Assembly: GCF_009695935.1 (NCBI RefSeq)
Contig: NZ_VUMY01000014.1
Coordinates: 18,465-82,464, forward strand
Reading direction: 5' to 3'
Origin: Mobiluncus porci
Lineage (GTDB): Bacteria; Actinomycetota; Actinomycetes; Actinomycetales; Actinomycetaceae
DNA length: 64,000 bases
Part shown: positions 9,796 to 20,142 of the stretch, piece after piece
How positions within the stretch are numbered: the first letter of the stretch is position 1
How the letters are laid out: every line of letters starts with the position of its first letter
Translations under genes and position numbers: made by a program
Notes under the pieces: model-generated
What the model was told of the DNA's origin: nothing
Databases searched by the model: none
The model's input: the letters and a program-made list of their open reading frames with translations, nothing else

Positions 9796-10299
9796 ATGAG
9801 TAACACACACACTTTGAGCGTGCTGGTAGAAAACAAACCCGGCGTTTTGACCCGCGTGGCGGCCCTGTTTGCGAGGCGCGCCTTCAACATCACCTCGCTC
9901 GCCGTGGGAGAGACCGAAAAGCCCGAGATTTCGCGGATCACGATTGTGGTCGATGTTTCCGAGGTTCCTTTGGAGCAGGTCACCAAGCAGTTGAACAAGC
10001 TCGTGAACGTTTTGAAGATTGTTGAACTCGAGCCGGAACGGGCGGTAGAGCGCGAGCTCATGCTTATCAAGGTGGCAGCCGACGATTCGAACCGCACCGC
10101 GGTTTTGCAGGTTGTGGAACTGTTCCGCGCCCACGTGGTTGATGTCGCCCGCGAGACCCTGGTTATCGAGTCTATCGGCTCGCCGTCCAAACACGCTGCC
10201 TTGCTGAGGGAACTCGGGCCTTACGGGGTACGCGAGATTGTTCAGTCCGGTAACGTGGCGATTGGGCGCGGCTCGCGTTCGATTACCGACCAGATTTGA
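9796..10299 (+). CDS. ilvN: Acetolactate synthase, small (regulatory) subunit
   Basis: The 167-residue regulatory subunit of acetolactate synthase. An N-terminal ACT domain (LSVLVENKPGVLTRVAALFA, about residues 5-75) binds valine for feedback inhibition, and a C-terminal ACT-like half follows. The ATG at 9796 has GGAGGA at 9780-9785, which overlaps the end of ilvB, so the two are translationally coupled at 5 bp spacing. Length and order are ordinary for the family. Confidence 0.97.
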   Translation: MSNTHTLSVLVENKPGVLTRVAALFARRAFNITSLAVGETEKPEISRITIVVDVSEVPLEQVTKQLNKLVNVLKIVELEPERAVERELMLIKVAADDSNRTAVLQVVELFRAHVVDVARETLVIESIGSPSKHAALLRELGPYGVREIVQSGNVAIGRGSRSITDQI

Positions 10300-10382
10300 G
10301 CGAGTCCTGAAAATGGGTTTTTGAGAGCAAGAAAAAACTCACCTAGAATTTGACAGTCGCCAACTATTAAAAGGAGAAAACC

Positions 10383-11411
10383 ATGGCGGAAATTTATTAC
10401 GAAGATGACGCGGATCTCTCGGTCATCCAGTCCAAGAAGGTTGCGGTTATCGGCTACGGCTCCCAGGGTCACGCCCACGCGCTGAACCTGCGCGATTCCG
10501 GGGTTGACGTGGTGGTCGGCTTGCGGGAGGGCTCGAGCTCGCGGGCGAAGGCCGAGGAGCAGGGCCTCACCGTGAAAAGCGTGGCTGATGCGGTCAAAGA
10601 GGCCGACGTCATCATGATTCTGTTGCCTGACCAGGTGCAGGGCGCGGTTTACCAGGCTGAAATCGAGCCGAACTTGAAGAGTGATGCCGCGCTGTTCTTC
10701 GCACACGGTTTCAACATTCGCTTCGGCTACATCAAGCCGGGTGCGGGCCACGACGTCTGCATGGTCGCCCCGAAGGGCCCCGGCCACGTGGTGCGCCGTA
10801 CTTTCGTTGCTGGCCAGGGCGTTCCTGACGTTATTGCCGTGGAACAAGATGCCTCCGGTAACGCTTGGGAACTGACCAAGGCTTACGCCAAGGGTATCGG
10901 CGGAACCCGCGCCGGTGTCATCAAGACAACCTTCACCGAAGAGACTGAAACCGACCTGTTTGGCGAACAGGACGTCTTATGTGGCGGCGTGTCGAAACTG
11001 ATTGAATACGGTTTCGAGACTTTGGTGGAGGCCGGCTACCAGCCGGAGATTGCCTACTTCGAGGTCTGCCACGAGTTGAAGCTCATCGTTGACCTCATCA
11101 ATGAGGGCGGTCTTTCCAAGATGCGCTGGTCGATTTCCGACACCGCCGAATACGGCGATTACGTCTCCGGTCCGCGCGTGATTACCCCGGACGTGAAGAC
11201 CCACATGAAGGAAGTTTTGTCCGACATTCAGGACGGGTCCTTTGCCAAGCGCTTCATGGACGACCAGGCTGCCGGAGCGCCGGAGTTCAAGAAGCTGCGC
11301 GCCGAGCACGAATCACACCAGATCGAGAAGGTCGGCGGGGAGCTTCGCAAGATGTTCACCTGGAACACGAACAAAGACACCGATTACGTCGAAGGACATG
11401 CCAGTCGCTGA
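10383..11411 (+). CDS. ilvC: Ketol-acid reductoisomerase
   Basis: Class I ketol-acid reductoisomerase, 342 residues, the second shared step of branched-chain amino-acid synthesis (acetolactate to dihydroxyvalerate with NADPH and Mg). The N-terminal Rossmann motif [17 protein letters not shown] (about residues 22-38) binds NADPH. The catalytic metal-binding segment around [13 protein letters not shown] and the later SDTAEYGDY give the knotted C-terminal domain. AAGGAG precedes the ATG by 7 nt. It follows ilvN by 83 bp on the same strand. No ilvD is present in the window. Confidence 0.97.
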   Translation: MAEIYYEDDADLSVIQSKKVAVIGYGSQGHAHALNLRDSGVDVVVGLREGSSSRAKAEEQGLTVKSVADAVKEADVIMILLPDQVQGAVYQAEIEPNLKSDAALFFAHGFNIRFGYIKPGAGHDVCMVAPKGPGHVVRRTFVAGQGVPDVIAVEQDASGNAWELTKAYAKGIGGTRAGVIKTTFTEETETDLFGEQDVLCGGVSKLIEYGFETLVEAGYQPEIAYFEVCHELKLIVDLINEGGLSKMRWSISDTAEYGDYVSGPRVITPDVKTHMKEVLSDIQDGSFAKRFMDDQAAGAPEFKKLRAEHESHQIEKVGGELRKMFTWNTNKDTDYVEGHASR

Positions 11412-11733
11412 GCGGTTAGGTGTGGCCGGCGCGGGTCTGACCCCAGCGGCTCTGACCCCAGCGGCGTAGTGTTTCAACAGCCCGTTCTGTCGGGCTCGCG
11501 TCGCTCGACCGGCTCGCGCGGGACGAAAGGGGAGGTTTCCCCTCGCGATGTGCGATTTTATTATCGCACATCGCTCACCCCTCAGTCCCGCGCCGAGTCC
11601 GGTCTTCCGCTCCGCGTTGCCCTGGTTGGGTGCAAACGTTGCGTTTGAGCGTAGCCAGAAGGGGCTGACCCCGACGGCGTAGCGACAGGCGAGCAGATGG
11701 AACGTAATCGGTGGTTTGAATAAAGGACGAGAG
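11412..11733 (+). repeat. Intergenic repeat region with 'TCTGACCCC' units and nested palindromes
   Basis: A stretch of 322 bp without a supported gene. It begins with two tandem copies of TCTGACCCCAGCGGC (about 11437-11466). It also holds a perfect 12-bp inverted repeat (GCGATGTGCGAT at 11545-11556 and its complement at 11563-11574, 6-nt loop) nested between GCGCGGGAC and GTCCCGCGC. Another GGGGCTGACCCCGACGGCGTAGCG unit (described in parts: GGGGCTGACCCC then GACGGCGTAGC) lies at about 11662-11685. Related units occur near 27.0, 36.9 and 57.9 kb. Confidence 0.6.
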
Positions 11734-12633
11734 ATGAAAAAGTTGATCCCCATTTTGGCGTTGACCTTGGTCACCGCCATGTGGGGTTCGACCTTTTTTA
11801 TGATTCGCACGGATGCGCTAAGCGAGCTCTCTGCCTCCGATTTGCTCACCGTCAGGTTCTTCATGGCGGCGATTTTGGCCACTGTCATTTGGGGACGCGA
11901 CCTCCTCAGAGCCGATCGAAAAACCCTGGCGCTCGGTTTTGGCTTGGGCCTCCTCTACGGGATTGCCCAACTCGTGCAAACCATCGGTCTCTACACCACT
12001 GATGCCTCGGTATCCGGTTTCATCACCGCGATGTATATCGTCATAGTTCCGGTGGTGGCTCTCGTGGTGTTTCGGGAACAGTTCAAGCCGATTACCTGGC
12101 TATGGGTAGCCTTGGCGGGGGTGGGGCTTGCTGCCTTGTCATTAAAAGGATGGAGTTTCGGAACCGGCGAGTTCCTGACTTTCGTAGGGGCAATATTTTT
12201 TGCAATCCAAGTTGCTGGTCTTTCCGTGGTGGCACCGGGCCGTTCCGCGGGGGCACTCACGACGCTGCAAATGTGGGGAACTGGCGCGGTGTCTTTCTTC
12301 CCGGCGGTATCTGACGGGATTCAACTTCCCCAAAGTGGTCTCGTCTGGGCGGAGCTCATCTACATGGCGACGGTCTGTTCGGTAGGGGCCATCTTCTTGG
12401 AGACCTGGGCCCAAGCGCGAATGTCATCCACGGAAGCCGCGCTGATAATGGCGACAGAGCCCCTGTTCGCGACCCTTTTCGCAGTCACGTTTGGCGGGGA
12501 AATCCTGACCTTACGCTTGGCTATCGGCGCCGCCTTCATCATGACCGCCATTGTTTCCGCCCAACTCACCGGCGTTAGACCCGACGGAATACTTGAAGAT
12601 TCAACAAAAGATAAAGTAAGGATAGAAGTATGA
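11734..12633 (+). CDS. EamA/DMT-superfamily transporter
   Basis: A ten-helix drug/metabolite transporter of 299 residues made of two EamA repeats; the first begins [17 protein letters not shown] and the second around the middle near [15 protein letters not shown]. The ATG at 11734 follows AAAGGACGAGAG. The stop overlaps the leuB start by the ATGA arrangement, so it is translationally coupled to a branched-chain amino-acid gene. By that context it may export an amino acid or pathway intermediate; the substrate is not visible in the sequence. Confidence 0.88.
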   Translation: MKKLIPILALTLVTAMWGSTFFMIRTDALSELSASDLLTVRFFMAAILATVIWGRDLLRADRKTLALGFGLGLLYGIAQLVQTIGLYTTDASVSGFITAMYIVIVPVVALVVFREQFKPITWLWVALAGVGLAALSLKGWSFGTGEFLTFVGAIFFAIQVAGLSVVAPGRSAGALTTLQMWGTGAVSFFPAVSDGIQLPQSGLVWAELIYMATVCSVGAIFLETWAQARMSSTEAALIMATEPLFATLFAVTFGGEILTLRLAIGAAFIMTAIVSAQLTGVRPDGILEDSTKDKVRIEV

Positions 12634-13682
12634 CAACGATTGATTTGGCGCTGATTCCGGGTGACGGCATCGGCCACGAGGTCGTCCCCGAAGCCGTGAA
12701 GGTCTTGAAAAAGGTCCTCGACGGGGCGGGGATCGAACTCAAAACCACCCAGTATGACCTCGGCGCGGCGCGCTATCACCGCGACGGCGTGGTCTTGGAC
12801 GATGAAACCGAAGAGGCCCTGAAGCATCACGACGCGATTTTGCTTGGTGCGGTGGGCGACCCCTCGGTGCAATCCGGAGTGCTCGAGCGCGGGCTCTTGT
12901 TGAAACTCCGTTTTGACTTCGACCACTACGTGAACCTCCGGCCTTCCAAGTACTACCCCGGCGTCCCGACGCCTTTGGCGAACCCCGGCGACATCGACTT
13001 CGTGGTCGTGCGCGAGGGCACCGAAGGGCTCTATGCCGGCAACGGCGGCGTGGTTCGTGAAGGCACCCCGCACGAGATCGCGACCGAGGTTTCGGTAAAC
13101 ACCCGCTTCGGGGTGGAGCGCGTGGTCCGTTACGCTTTCGCCGAGGCGATGGCGCGGCACAAGCACCTCACCTACGTACACAAGCACAATGTCTTGGTAA
13201 ACGCCGGTCACATGTGGCGGCGCACCGTCGAGGAAGTGGGCAAGGAGTTTCCTGAGGTCTCGGTGGATTACCTCCACGTCGATGCCGCCACGATTTTCTT
13301 GGTCACGAACCCGAGTCGCTTCGATGTGATTGTGACTGATAACTTGTTTGGTGACATTTTGACTGACGAAGCCGGTGCGATCACCGGTGGTATCGGGCTC
13401 GCAGCTTCGGGCAATATCAACCCGGACAAGACTTTCCCCTCCATGTTCGAGCCGGTTCACGGTTCCGCTCCGGATATTGCGGGTCAGGGTAAGGCCGACC
13501 CGACCGCGACGATTTCCTCGCTAGTTTTGATGCTGAACCACCTTGACCAGTCCGACCTCGCCGCCAAGGTGCAGGCCGCGGTCGACAAGGACATGGCCGC
13601 TCGCGCCCAGGCCGCCGAGACTGGAAGTCCGCTCGTTCGCTCGACTTCCGAGATTGGCGACGCGATCGCGGCTAATCTATAA
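12630..13682 (+). CDS. leuB: 3-isopropylmalate dehydrogenase
   Basis: NAD-dependent oxidative decarboxylation of 3-isopropylmalate in leucine synthesis, 350 residues. It shows the beta-decarboxylating dehydrogenase pattern: [14 protein letters not shown] at the N-terminus, substrate arginines around residues 90-105, [11 protein letters not shown] with the catalytic lysine region, and the metal-binding [20 protein letters not shown]. The ATG overlaps the stop of the upstream transporter. A homocitrate or tartrate dehydrogenase relative is possible on motif grounds, but size and context favour LeuB. No leuCD genes are in the window. Confidence 0.95.
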   Translation: MTTIDLALIPGDGIGHEVVPEAVKVLKKVLDGAGIELKTTQYDLGAARYHRDGVVLDDETEEALKHHDAILLGAVGDPSVQSGVLERGLLLKLRFDFDHYVNLRPSKYYPGVPTPLANPGDIDFVVVREGTEGLYAGNGGVVREGTPHEIATEVSVNTRFGVERVVRYAFAEAMARHKHLTYVHKHNVLVNAGHMWRRTVEEVGKEFPEVSVDYLHVDAATIFLVTNPSRFDVIVTDNLFGDILTDEAGAITGGIGLAASGNINPDKTFPSMFEPVHGSAPDIAGQGKADPTATISSLVLMLNHLDQSDLAAKVQAAVDKDMAARAQAAETGSPLVRSTSEIGDAIAANL

Positions 13683-13710
13683 GCAACCCTCAACTCGAAA
13701 GAAGAACAAA

Positions 13711-14838
13711 ATGAGTAACCTCGAAGAACTCGCTACACAACCCCTGCCGCCAGCGGACGAACTCGCCGGACGCTGGGCCGCCCAAGCTCACGACCACAAA
13801 GCGAGCGACGGAGAATACCAGCGCATCATGAGCGATCTCGCCTTTGGCAAGGATTTTTCTGACTACATGGCTCACGCGATTTGGACCAAGGACGGCGGTT
13901 GGGGAGAGAAAACCCTGCAACCCTACGGGCCGCTGCCGGTGACGCCGGGAACTTCCGTCCTCCACTACGGTCAGGAAGTTTTTGAGGGCCTGAAAGCCTA
14001 CCGCCGCGCGGATAACTCGCTGTGGCTGTTCCGTCCGGCTTTCAACGCGAACCGTTTCAACCAGTCGGCCCGCCGTCTGGCGTTGCCGGAACTTCCGGTA
14101 GAAGACTTTGTCGGTTCCTGCGTTGACCTGGTGCGCCAAGATGAACGCTGGGTTCCCTCTGAGGACGGGGCGACGTTGTACTTGCGTCCCTTCATGTATG
14201 CTTCCGAAGCGTTCCTCGGGGTACATCCGGCCGCGGAGGTCACCTACCTCAATATTGGTTCGCCTTCCGGCTCCTACTTCCAGGGCGGTTTCTCACCGGT
14301 GAGCATCTATGTTTCCGAGGACTATCACCGCGCGGGTCCCGGCGGCACCGGCGAGGCCAAGACTTCCGGCAACTACGCCGCGTCGCTTCAACCCCAGGAA
14401 ATCGCTTACGAAAAAGGCTATGAGCAGGTCTGTTTCTTGGACGGTGAAACCAACACCTATATCGACGAGCTCGGGGGCATGAATGTCTTTGTGGTCTATA
14501 AAGACGGCCACGTTGCTACACCCGCCTTGACCGGCTGCATCCTCGAAGGCGGCACCCGCGGAGCCATCAAGCAACTGCTCGCTGAGGAAGGCGTGGACGT
14601 CCGTGAAGAGCGCATTGCGTTGCAAGAGCTTCTTGATGACATCAAGTCCGGTAAGATTTCGGAATTTTTTGCCTGCGGGACTGCCGCGGTCGTCACCCCG
14701 ATCGGTAAGCTCGGCGGGGAGGGCTTCGTTGTCGACGTCCCGACCGGGCCGCTCACCAAGCATATCCACGACCGCATCACTGACATCCAGTGGGGGAGAG
14801 CTGAGGATACCCACGGCTGGTGCTACCGCGTGAAATAA
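13711..14838 (+). CDS. ilvE: Branched-chain amino-acid aminotransferase
   Basis: PLP-dependent class IV aminotransferase, 375 residues, interconverting the 2-oxo acids with leucine, isoleucine and valine. The Schiff-base lysine lies in GEAKTSGNYAASL, and the C-terminal FFACGTAAVVTPIG is the class IV cofactor-phosphate motif. The ATG at 13711 follows GAAAGAAG and sits 28 bp after leuB, so it belongs to the same transcript. It is followed by a strong inverted repeat at 14885-14930. Confidence 0.97.
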   Translation: MSNLEELATQPLPPADELAGRWAAQAHDHKASDGEYQRIMSDLAFGKDFSDYMAHAIWTKDGGWGEKTLQPYGPLPVTPGTSVLHYGQEVFEGLKAYRRADNSLWLFRPAFNANRFNQSARRLALPELPVEDFVGSCVDLVRQDERWVPSEDGATLYLRPFMYASEAFLGVHPAAEVTYLNIGSPSGSYFQGGFSPVSIYVSEDYHRAGPGGTGEAKTSGNYAASLQPQEIAYEKGYEQVCFLDGETNTYIDELGGMNVFVVYKDGHVATPALTGCILEGGTRGAIKQLLAEEGVDVREERIALQELLDDIKSGKISEFFACGTAAVVTPIGKLGGEGFVVDVPTGPLTKHIHDRITDIQWGRAEDTHGWCYRVK

Positions 14839-14884
14839 CACCGGTTATCGGAAAGATAGGCGCGATGGTAGCGCCTAGAACAGG

Positions 14885-14930
14885 CGATTTTTGAATTTAT
14901 TGCCTAATAAGGCAATAAATTCAAAAATCG
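14885..14930. repeat. Dispersed palindrome, AATTTATTGCC family, copy 1
   Basis: Perfect 20-bp arms (14885-14904 and 14911-14930) around the loop TAATAA, 47 nt after the ilvE stop. The same palindrome with the same loop recurs at 45695-45746 after dnaG. It could serve as a factor-dependent terminator or transcript-end hairpin; no T-tract follows, so it is not a classical intrinsic terminator. Confidence 0.85.
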
Positions 14931-14965
14931 TAAGAGTTATGCGCGGCAATATCGGAATATAGTCC

Positions 14966-14990
14966 TCGCGCGGTTTGAAAAACCGCGCGA
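14966..14990. repeat. GC-rich hairpin upstream of the NhaD-like gene
   Basis: Perfect 11-bp arms TCGCGCGGTTT (14966-14976) and their complement (14980-14990) around a 3-nt loop, enclosed by a weaker GGCAA/TTGCC pairing. It lies between ilvE and the antiporter gene and could be a terminator stem or a 5' leader structure of the downstream gene. Confidence 0.6.
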
Positions 14991-15052
14991 ACTTGCCATA
15001 TTCTAAATAAAGGGCAAAGTCGCCCAAGAACAGAAAGAAGTGAGGGTCTCAA

Positions 15053-16537
15053 GTGTTGGTAAATCTTTCCTCTTGCGGAATTCTTCCGGAACTAACCGCG
15101 CGATATGCGCCAGGAAGCGCCGAAACCACCGGAATAACCTACCAACCCTGGTCGATTATCCCCTTCGTCCTGATGTTGTTGGCCATCGCGATTTTCCCGC
15201 TGTGGCCGAAAGCCGCGAAATATTGGGAGCGCCACGCTTTCCAATTCGCCTGGTCTCTCATTCTCGGCGTTCCGGTCGCTATCTGGCTTGTAGCCGGTGG
15301 CGAAGGCGGTTTTGTCATTGAAAAAATGTGGGAATACGTCCAGTTCATCATCCTGTTGTTCTCGCTCTTTGTGGTCTCGGGTGGTATCTTCCTTGCTGGC
15401 GATATTCGCGCCACCCCGCGCAACAATACGATTTTCCTCGGTGTCGGCTCGGTTCTCGCCTCCTTTGTCGGTACGACCGGTGCAGCGATGCTCTTAATCC
15501 GACCGGTTTTGAACACCAACAAGGAGCGCACTCACAAGGCGCATACGGTGTTGTTCCTGATTTTCATCGTGGCAAACTGTGGCGGACTACTGACCCCTCT
15601 CGGTGACCCGCCGCTGTTCCTAGGTTTCTTGAACGGGGTACCCTTCGTTTGGACTTTCGGGCTGTGGAAAGAATGGTTGTTTGTCAACGGACTCTTGTTG
15701 TTGAGTTTCTGGGCTATCGACACGAAGTTCTACGCCATGGAGCCGAAAAAAGCCATTGTTGCCGACGAAACCGAGCGTCAGCCGCTTTCCGTCCGTGGAG
15801 GGCTGAACTTTCTGTGGCTCGCGGTCATCGTCGCGGCTGTGGCCGCAGCGCCTTCCATCGATCTCGCGGCCATTGAACAAGGCGCGGCCAGCGGTCTCGA
15901 CTTCGTGCCGCTAAGAGAAATCCTCATGCTCGCCGCCGCGGGAGCGTCCTATGCTCTGACCAAGAAATCAGTGCGTTTCGGGGACAACGAGTTCGAGTGG
16001 GGGCCGATTATCGAGGTCGCCGCGCTCTTTATCGGGATCTTCTTAACCATGATGCCGGCGCTGCGCTACCTCGCCCAAGTCGCCCCGCATCTGCCACTAA
16101 ACCGCGTGACGTTCTTCGCGTTCTCCGGTTCGCTTTCCTCTGTCCTCGACAACACCCCGACCTACCTGACGTTCTTCGAGATGGCGCGCACCTTGGAAAT
16201 TCCGGGCGCGCCGGTCGTGGCGGGGGTTCCCGAACCGTACCTGGTGGCCATCTCTCTCGGGTCAGTTTTCTGCGGGGCCATGACCTATATCGGCAACGGG
16301 CCGAACTTCATGGTGAAATCGGTGGCGGATTCCCGCGGAGTCAAGATGCCGAGTTTCGGAGGTTACATCTTGAAATCTCTCGAACATCTGCTTCCGATTC
16401 TTCTCGCCATGTGCCTCCTGTTCATTGCTGAGGGCCTAGTGGCGAAACTCTTCGGTGTGCTCTGCATCGTCTTCGTTCTCGGGATTGCAGCGAAGGACCT
16501 CGTCAAGGCGCGGCAAGTGAAATCTGCTGCTGCCTAA
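15053..16537 (+). CDS. NhaD/ArsB-type sodium:proton antiporter family protein
   Basis: A polytopic membrane protein of 494 residues with about 12-13 helices. Conserved ion-transporter-superfamily features are visible: VGTTGAAMLLIRPVL and NCGGLLTPLGDPPLF in the first half, and SSVLDNTPTYLTFFEMA and MTYIGNGPNFMVKSVAD in the second. These two inverted re-entrant segments (…GDPP… and …GNGPN…) are typical of NhaD-like Na+/H+ antiporters. The GTG start at 15053 has GAGGG 7 nt upstream. It sits between ilvE and cimA but is probably a separate unit. Another ion-transporter member (anion transport) cannot be ruled out. Confidence 0.82.
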   Translation: MLVNLSSCGILPELTARYAPGSAETTGITYQPWSIIPFVLMLLAIAIFPLWPKAAKYWERHAFQFAWSLILGVPVAIWLVAGGEGGFVIEKMWEYVQFIILLFSLFVVSGGIFLAGDIRATPRNNTIFLGVGSVLASFVGTTGAAMLLIRPVLNTNKERTHKAHTVLFLIFIVANCGGLLTPLGDPPLFLGFLNGVPFVWTFGLWKEWLFVNGLLLLSFWAIDTKFYAMEPKKAIVADETERQPLSVRGGLNFLWLAVIVAAVAAAPSIDLAAIEQGAASGLDFVPLREILMLAAAGASYALTKKSVRFGDNEFEWGPIIEVAALFIGIFLTMMPALRYLAQVAPHLPLNRVTFFAFSGSLSSVLDNTPTYLTFFEMARTLEIPGAPVVAGVPEPYLVAISLGSVFCGAMTYIGNGPNFMVKSVADSRGVKMPSFGGYILKSLEHLLPILLAMCLLFIAEGLVAKLFGVLCIVFVLGIAAKDLVKARQVKSAAA

Positions 16538-16627
16538 GTAAAACACAGCGTCGCGCTACCCGCGGGTTCACGCGTCAGAAAGCTGCTGGGTTTTAGCGAC
16601 TGGTGAAATTCCACGTAATATAGGGAC

Positions 16628-18259
16628 ATGGCAAACACGCTTGATAATCCGGTGGAAATCTACGACACGACCCTGCGCGACGGGGCCCAAATGGAGGGAA
16701 TTTCCCTGTCCATTAAGGACAAGCTCCAGATTGCGGGGGCCCTTGATGACCTCGGGGTTTGGTTCATCGAAGGCGGCTGGCCGGGCGCTATCCCGAAAGA
16801 CACGGAGTTTTTTGCGATGGCTCAAACCCAGCTCAGCTTGAAGAACGCCACCTTGGCGGCTTTCGGGTCCACCCGCAAGGTCGGGACGAAAGCAGACGCG
16901 GACCCCCAGGTCAAAGCGCTTTTGGATTCGGGGGCTCCCGTCGTGACCCTTGTGGCGAAGTCAGACCTGCGCCACGTGGAGCAGGCACTCAAAACTACCG
17001 CGGAAGAAAACCTCCAGATGGTTAGCGACACGGTGGAGTTCCTCACGAAACAAGGACGGCGCGTCTTCCTCGATCCGGAACACTACTTTGACGGCATCAA
17101 CTTTGACCCGAAATATGGCCTCGAAGTCTTGAAAGCCGCGGGCGAGGCCGGAGCCGAAACCGTGGTTCTTTGCGACACGAACGGCGGCAGCCTCCCGCAC
17201 TCCATCCATGAACGCGTCTTGGAAGCCCGCGCTTTCCTTGACGAGGCCGGGTTAAAAGGTCTCAAAATCGGGATCCACACCCACAATGACACGGGTTGCG
17301 CGGTCGCAAACGCGCTTGCCGCGGTCCGGGCCGGTGCCGTCCAGGTGCAAGGGTGTGTCAATGGATATGGCGAAAGAACCGGTAACGCCGACTTGCTGAC
17401 CCTGATTGGGAATATCGAGATTAAGCTCGGACGGAAATCCCTCCTTGGTGAAAACGGTCTGGCGGAGCTCACCCGCACGTCCCACCGCGTCGCGGAGATC
17501 ACGAATTTGAAGCCGAGCCGGCGCCTGCCCTATGTCGGCGACTCCTCCTTTGCTCACAAGGCGGGTTTGCACGCCTCGGCGATTCGCGTCGACCCGAACC
17601 TCTACCAGCACATTGACCCAAGCATTGTAGGCAACGACATCCGGATGCTCGTCTCCGAGATGGCCGGTCGCGCGAGTGTGGAATTGAAGGCCAAAGAGAT
17701 GGGAATCGACCTTTCCGGCACGCCGTTCCTCACGGGACGGGTCGTGGAAGCAGTGAAAGAGAAAGAAGCCCACGGCTATGTTTTCGACGCGGCTGATGCT
17801 TCTTTCGAGTTGCTGGTGCGTTCCCAAGGTGGGGACCTGCCGAGTTATTTCGAAGTCGAAACCTGGCGAACCCTGGTTCAAGCGGGAGGGACTTGCGAAA
17901 CCAGCAAGGGCCAAGCCCTGGCAGAAGCCACCGTGAAACTCCACACCGCCGCGGGACGTAGGGTCGTGACCGGAGAAGGTAACGGCCCGGTTAATGCCCT
18001 GGACCATGCGCTTCGCGGGGCGCTGATGGATGTGTATCCGGCGCTGGCAGACTTCCAACTGACTGACTACAAGGTCCGGATTCTCGACACAACTTCCGGA
18101 ACGGACGCGGTCACCCGCGTCTTAATCACCACGACGAACGGGGAGCGCGAGTGGACTACGGTCGGGGTCGGGGAGGACATCATTGAGGCCTCCTGGGAGG
18201 CGATGGTGGAATCCGTGACGTGGGGGCTCATGAAACTCGGGGTGCGACCGGTAGCCTAA
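16628..18259 (+). CDS. cimA: (R)-citramalate synthase
   Basis: Condenses pyruvate with acetyl-CoA to citramalate, a threonine-independent entry to 2-oxobutyrate and isoleucine; 543 residues. The HMGL barrel starts with IYDTTLRDGAQMEGISLS, then VLCDTNGGSLP and the metal-binding IHTHNDTGCAVANALAA, and the C-terminus (about 400-543) is a LeuA-type allosteric dimer domain. The sequence clearly differs from the true LeuA at 25-26.8 kb. A TAATAT box at 16616-16621 lies exactly 6 nt before the ATG, so the mRNA is probably leaderless. Together with ilvBNC and ilvE this gives an isoleucine route from pyruvate. No ilvA is seen here. Confidence 0.93.
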   Translation: MANTLDNPVEIYDTTLRDGAQMEGISLSIKDKLQIAGALDDLGVWFIEGGWPGAIPKDTEFFAMAQTQLSLKNATLAAFGSTRKVGTKADADPQVKALLDSGAPVVTLVAKSDLRHVEQALKTTAEENLQMVSDTVEFLTKQGRRVFLDPEHYFDGINFDPKYGLEVLKAAGEAGAETVVLCDTNGGSLPHSIHERVLEARAFLDEAGLKGLKIGIHTHNDTGCAVANALAAVRAGAVQVQGCVNGYGERTGNADLLTLIGNIEIKLGRKSLLGENGLAELTRTSHRVAEITNLKPSRRLPYVGDSSFAHKAGLHASAIRVDPNLYQHIDPSIVGNDIRMLVSEMAGRASVELKAKEMGIDLSGTPFLTGRVVEAVKEKEAHGYVFDAADASFELLVRSQGGDLPSYFEVETWRTLVQAGGTCETSKGQALAEATVKLHTAAGRRVVTGEGNGPVNALDHALRGALMDVYPALADFQLTDYKVRILDTTSGTDAVTRVLITTTNGEREWTTVGVGEDIIEASWEAMVESVTWGLMKLGVRPVA

Positions 18260-18357
18260 TTTCTGTAACATTTTGTTGAAATACCAATCACAAGCAAATT
18301 TGCCAGACAATCCTTCCAAAAATCAGGACTAAAGTCCCAGACAATTGCGGGGGAAAT

Positions 18358-18365
18358 GCCGATAA
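18358..18365 (+). promoter_or_regulatory. GCCGATAA box, possible flagellar sigma (FliA/SigD type) -10 element
   Basis: GCCGATAA matches the -10 consensus of flagellar sigma factors exactly and lies 135 nt upstream of a tandem pair of chemoreceptor genes. The only TAAAG-like -35 candidate upstream is 23 nt away, farther than the usual 14-16 nt, so the assignment is weak. The stretch 18260-18499 holds no gene. Confidence 0.3.
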
Positions 18366-18499
18366 TCTCTAGGGATAACATGCACACGTATAGCTACTGT
18401 TCAGGGCCTTAGACTCGAGTGGAACTGCCATCGGGGTCACTCGACCCCCTCGGGTTTCGAAAGGCTCAGGGTAGCAAGCGATAACAAAGGAAGTGGGCT

Positions 18500-20131
18500 A
18501 TGGCAGAGAAAACGGCACCCGCAGAGGTGACAACTGCAAAAGCAGACAAAAAATTTCCCCTAGCGAAGAAGATTCTTCTAATTAATTTGTCCTCTGTCCT
18601 GGCGCTGGTCATAATTACGTCAGTTTTTTGGGGAAGTGTTGCTGTTACAAGCGGATACACCGATCAAAAACTGGCATCCGCTGGAACCTCAGATTCCATC
18701 ACCACCTTGGAACGCGACTGGCAACAAGTCGGTTATTTGAAGACTGGCGGTCTCTATGCAGTGCATCGTCAAGATCCTTCAACTCCGGCAATATTCGAAA
18801 AGTACACCAAGGCAATGGCCGTTTTCAAGGAAAAGCTCCAAAATCTTGACACCAGCGCTATGAACCAAAATCAACTAGTGAAACTGGAGGAGGTTAAAGC
18901 TGCCTTCAGCGAACTTCAGACCCTTAGTGATGAAGTTTCTTCGGCATCCGCTGCTTCCCCCACTGGTCTTTACGAGGCTGCGCTTGCTAACGAAGAACAG
19001 ATTAATGCCACTTCCAAAAAAATCAACGAAGCAGTGCTGGATATACGCACGGATTTGCGTAAGCAAAATGAAGCGATGACTTCCCAAACGAGAGCTATTG
19101 AACCTATGGTTTATGCCTTCCTTGTGGTGTTTACCAGCTTGTTTATAGCCATCTTGTTAGTTCTGTATGTGACATTCTCGAAAGGGGTTTCTCGCGCTGC
19201 AGGAGAGTCTTCCCAAGCTCTTCACCGGTTTAGTGAAAAAGATTTGACTCCCACTCCAAAACGCTATACTAACGACGAAGTTGGTCGACTAGCAGACAAA
19301 CTCAGACATGCCTCCACGAGCCTGAGTTCTGTTTTCAGCGAAGTAGCCGCTACAGCCCAAGAAGTGAATGCTACCACAGCTAAAATGTCCCAAGATGGCC
19401 AGATGATTGTAGACGAGATCACTAACGCAGGGGATATGGCTCAGTCCGTGGCTGCCGCCGCAGAACAAGTCTCTTCCAATATCGCTACTGTCGCCGCTGG
19501 AGCTGAAGAAATGGGAGCCTCCATCCGCGAAATCGCCTCGAATGCCAACGAGGCGGCTCGGGTCGCTGCTGAAGCCACGGAAGTGGCGCAGCGGACAAAT
19601 GAAACCGTGGTTAAACTTGGTGAATCCTCTCAGGAAATCGGAGAAGTTATCGAGACGATTACCGCGGTGGCAGAACAGACCAACCTGTTGGCCTTGAATG
19701 CGACTATCGAAGCGGCCCGCGCCGGAGATGCCGGTAAAGGCTTCGCCGTGGTTGCCTCCGAAGTGAAGGATCTTGCGGCAGAAACCCAAAGTGCGACTTC
19801 GAAAGTTGCCGAACAAATCCAACAGATTCAAGCCGACACCGGTCATGCTGTGGAGGCAATCAGCCAGATTAGTGACATCATCTCCCAGATCAACGACTTC
19901 CAGTCCACCATTGCGGCCGCGGTAGAAGAACAAACCGCGACGACTAACGAGATGAGCAAATCGGTCCAGGAAGCCTCCCAAGGATCCACCGAAATCGCCG
20001 CCAACATCAGCGAAATCGCAGATAATACAACCAAGGCTTCTGACAACCTACGTGACGCCGTGGAACGCGCTTCTGGGCTCACCGCCCAGACTAACCACCT
20101 CAATAGCCAGCTTGGCGAGTTCACATACTAA
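18500..20131 (+). CDS. Methyl-accepting chemotaxis protein 2
   Basis: A chemoreceptor of 543 residues: a 20-residue polar start, TM1 at about 28-52, an extracellular helical sensor, TM2 at about 201-226, HAMP, and a signalling hairpin with [16 protein letters not shown] near residue 394. AAAGGAAG lies 10 nt before the ATG. The next receptor gene begins 11 bp after its stop, forming a tandem pair. The signalling half is close to the other three receptors here, while the sensor half differs, so the paralogues probably detect different stimuli through one CheA/CheW system. Confidence 0.95.
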   Translation: MAEKTAPAEVTTAKADKKFPLAKKILLINLSSVLALVIITSVFWGSVAVTSGYTDQKLASAGTSDSITTLERDWQQVGYLKTGGLYAVHRQDPSTPAIFEKYTKAMAVFKEKLQNLDTSAMNQNQLVKLEEVKAAFSELQTLSDEVSSASAASPTGLYEAALANEEQINATSKKINEAVLDIRTDLRKQNEAMTSQTRAIEPMVYAFLVVFTSLFIAILLVLYVTFSKGVSRAAGESSQALHRFSEKDLTPTPKRYTNDEVGRLADKLRHASTSLSSVFSEVAATAQEVNATTAKMSQDGQMIVDEITNAGDMAQSVAAAAEQVSSNIATVAAGAEEMGASIREIASNANEAARVAAEATEVAQRTNETVVKLGESSQEIGEVIETITAVAEQTNLLALNATIEAARAGDAGKGFAVVASEVKDLAAETQSATSKVAEQIQQIQADTGHAVEAISQISDIISQINDFQSTIAAAVEEQTATTNEMSKSVQEASQGSTEIAANISEIADNTTKASDNLRDAVERASGLTAQTNHLNSQLGEFTY

Positions 20132-20142
20132 GGGGTAAGACC

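Noticed and set aside
8399..9808. A 469-codon open frame antisense to ilvB
   Set aside because: It lies wholly opposite a clear ilvB with all catalytic motifs, has no ribosome site or recognisable domain, and is explained by the codon bias of the real gene. The same holds for other long antisense frames, such as those opposite leuB, ilvE, cimA and the chemoreceptors.
11430..11470. CRISPR-like tandem repeat TCTGACCCCAGCGGC
   Set aside because: Only two adjacent copies without spacers; the unit belongs to a dispersed intergenic family. No cas gene or array was found in the window.
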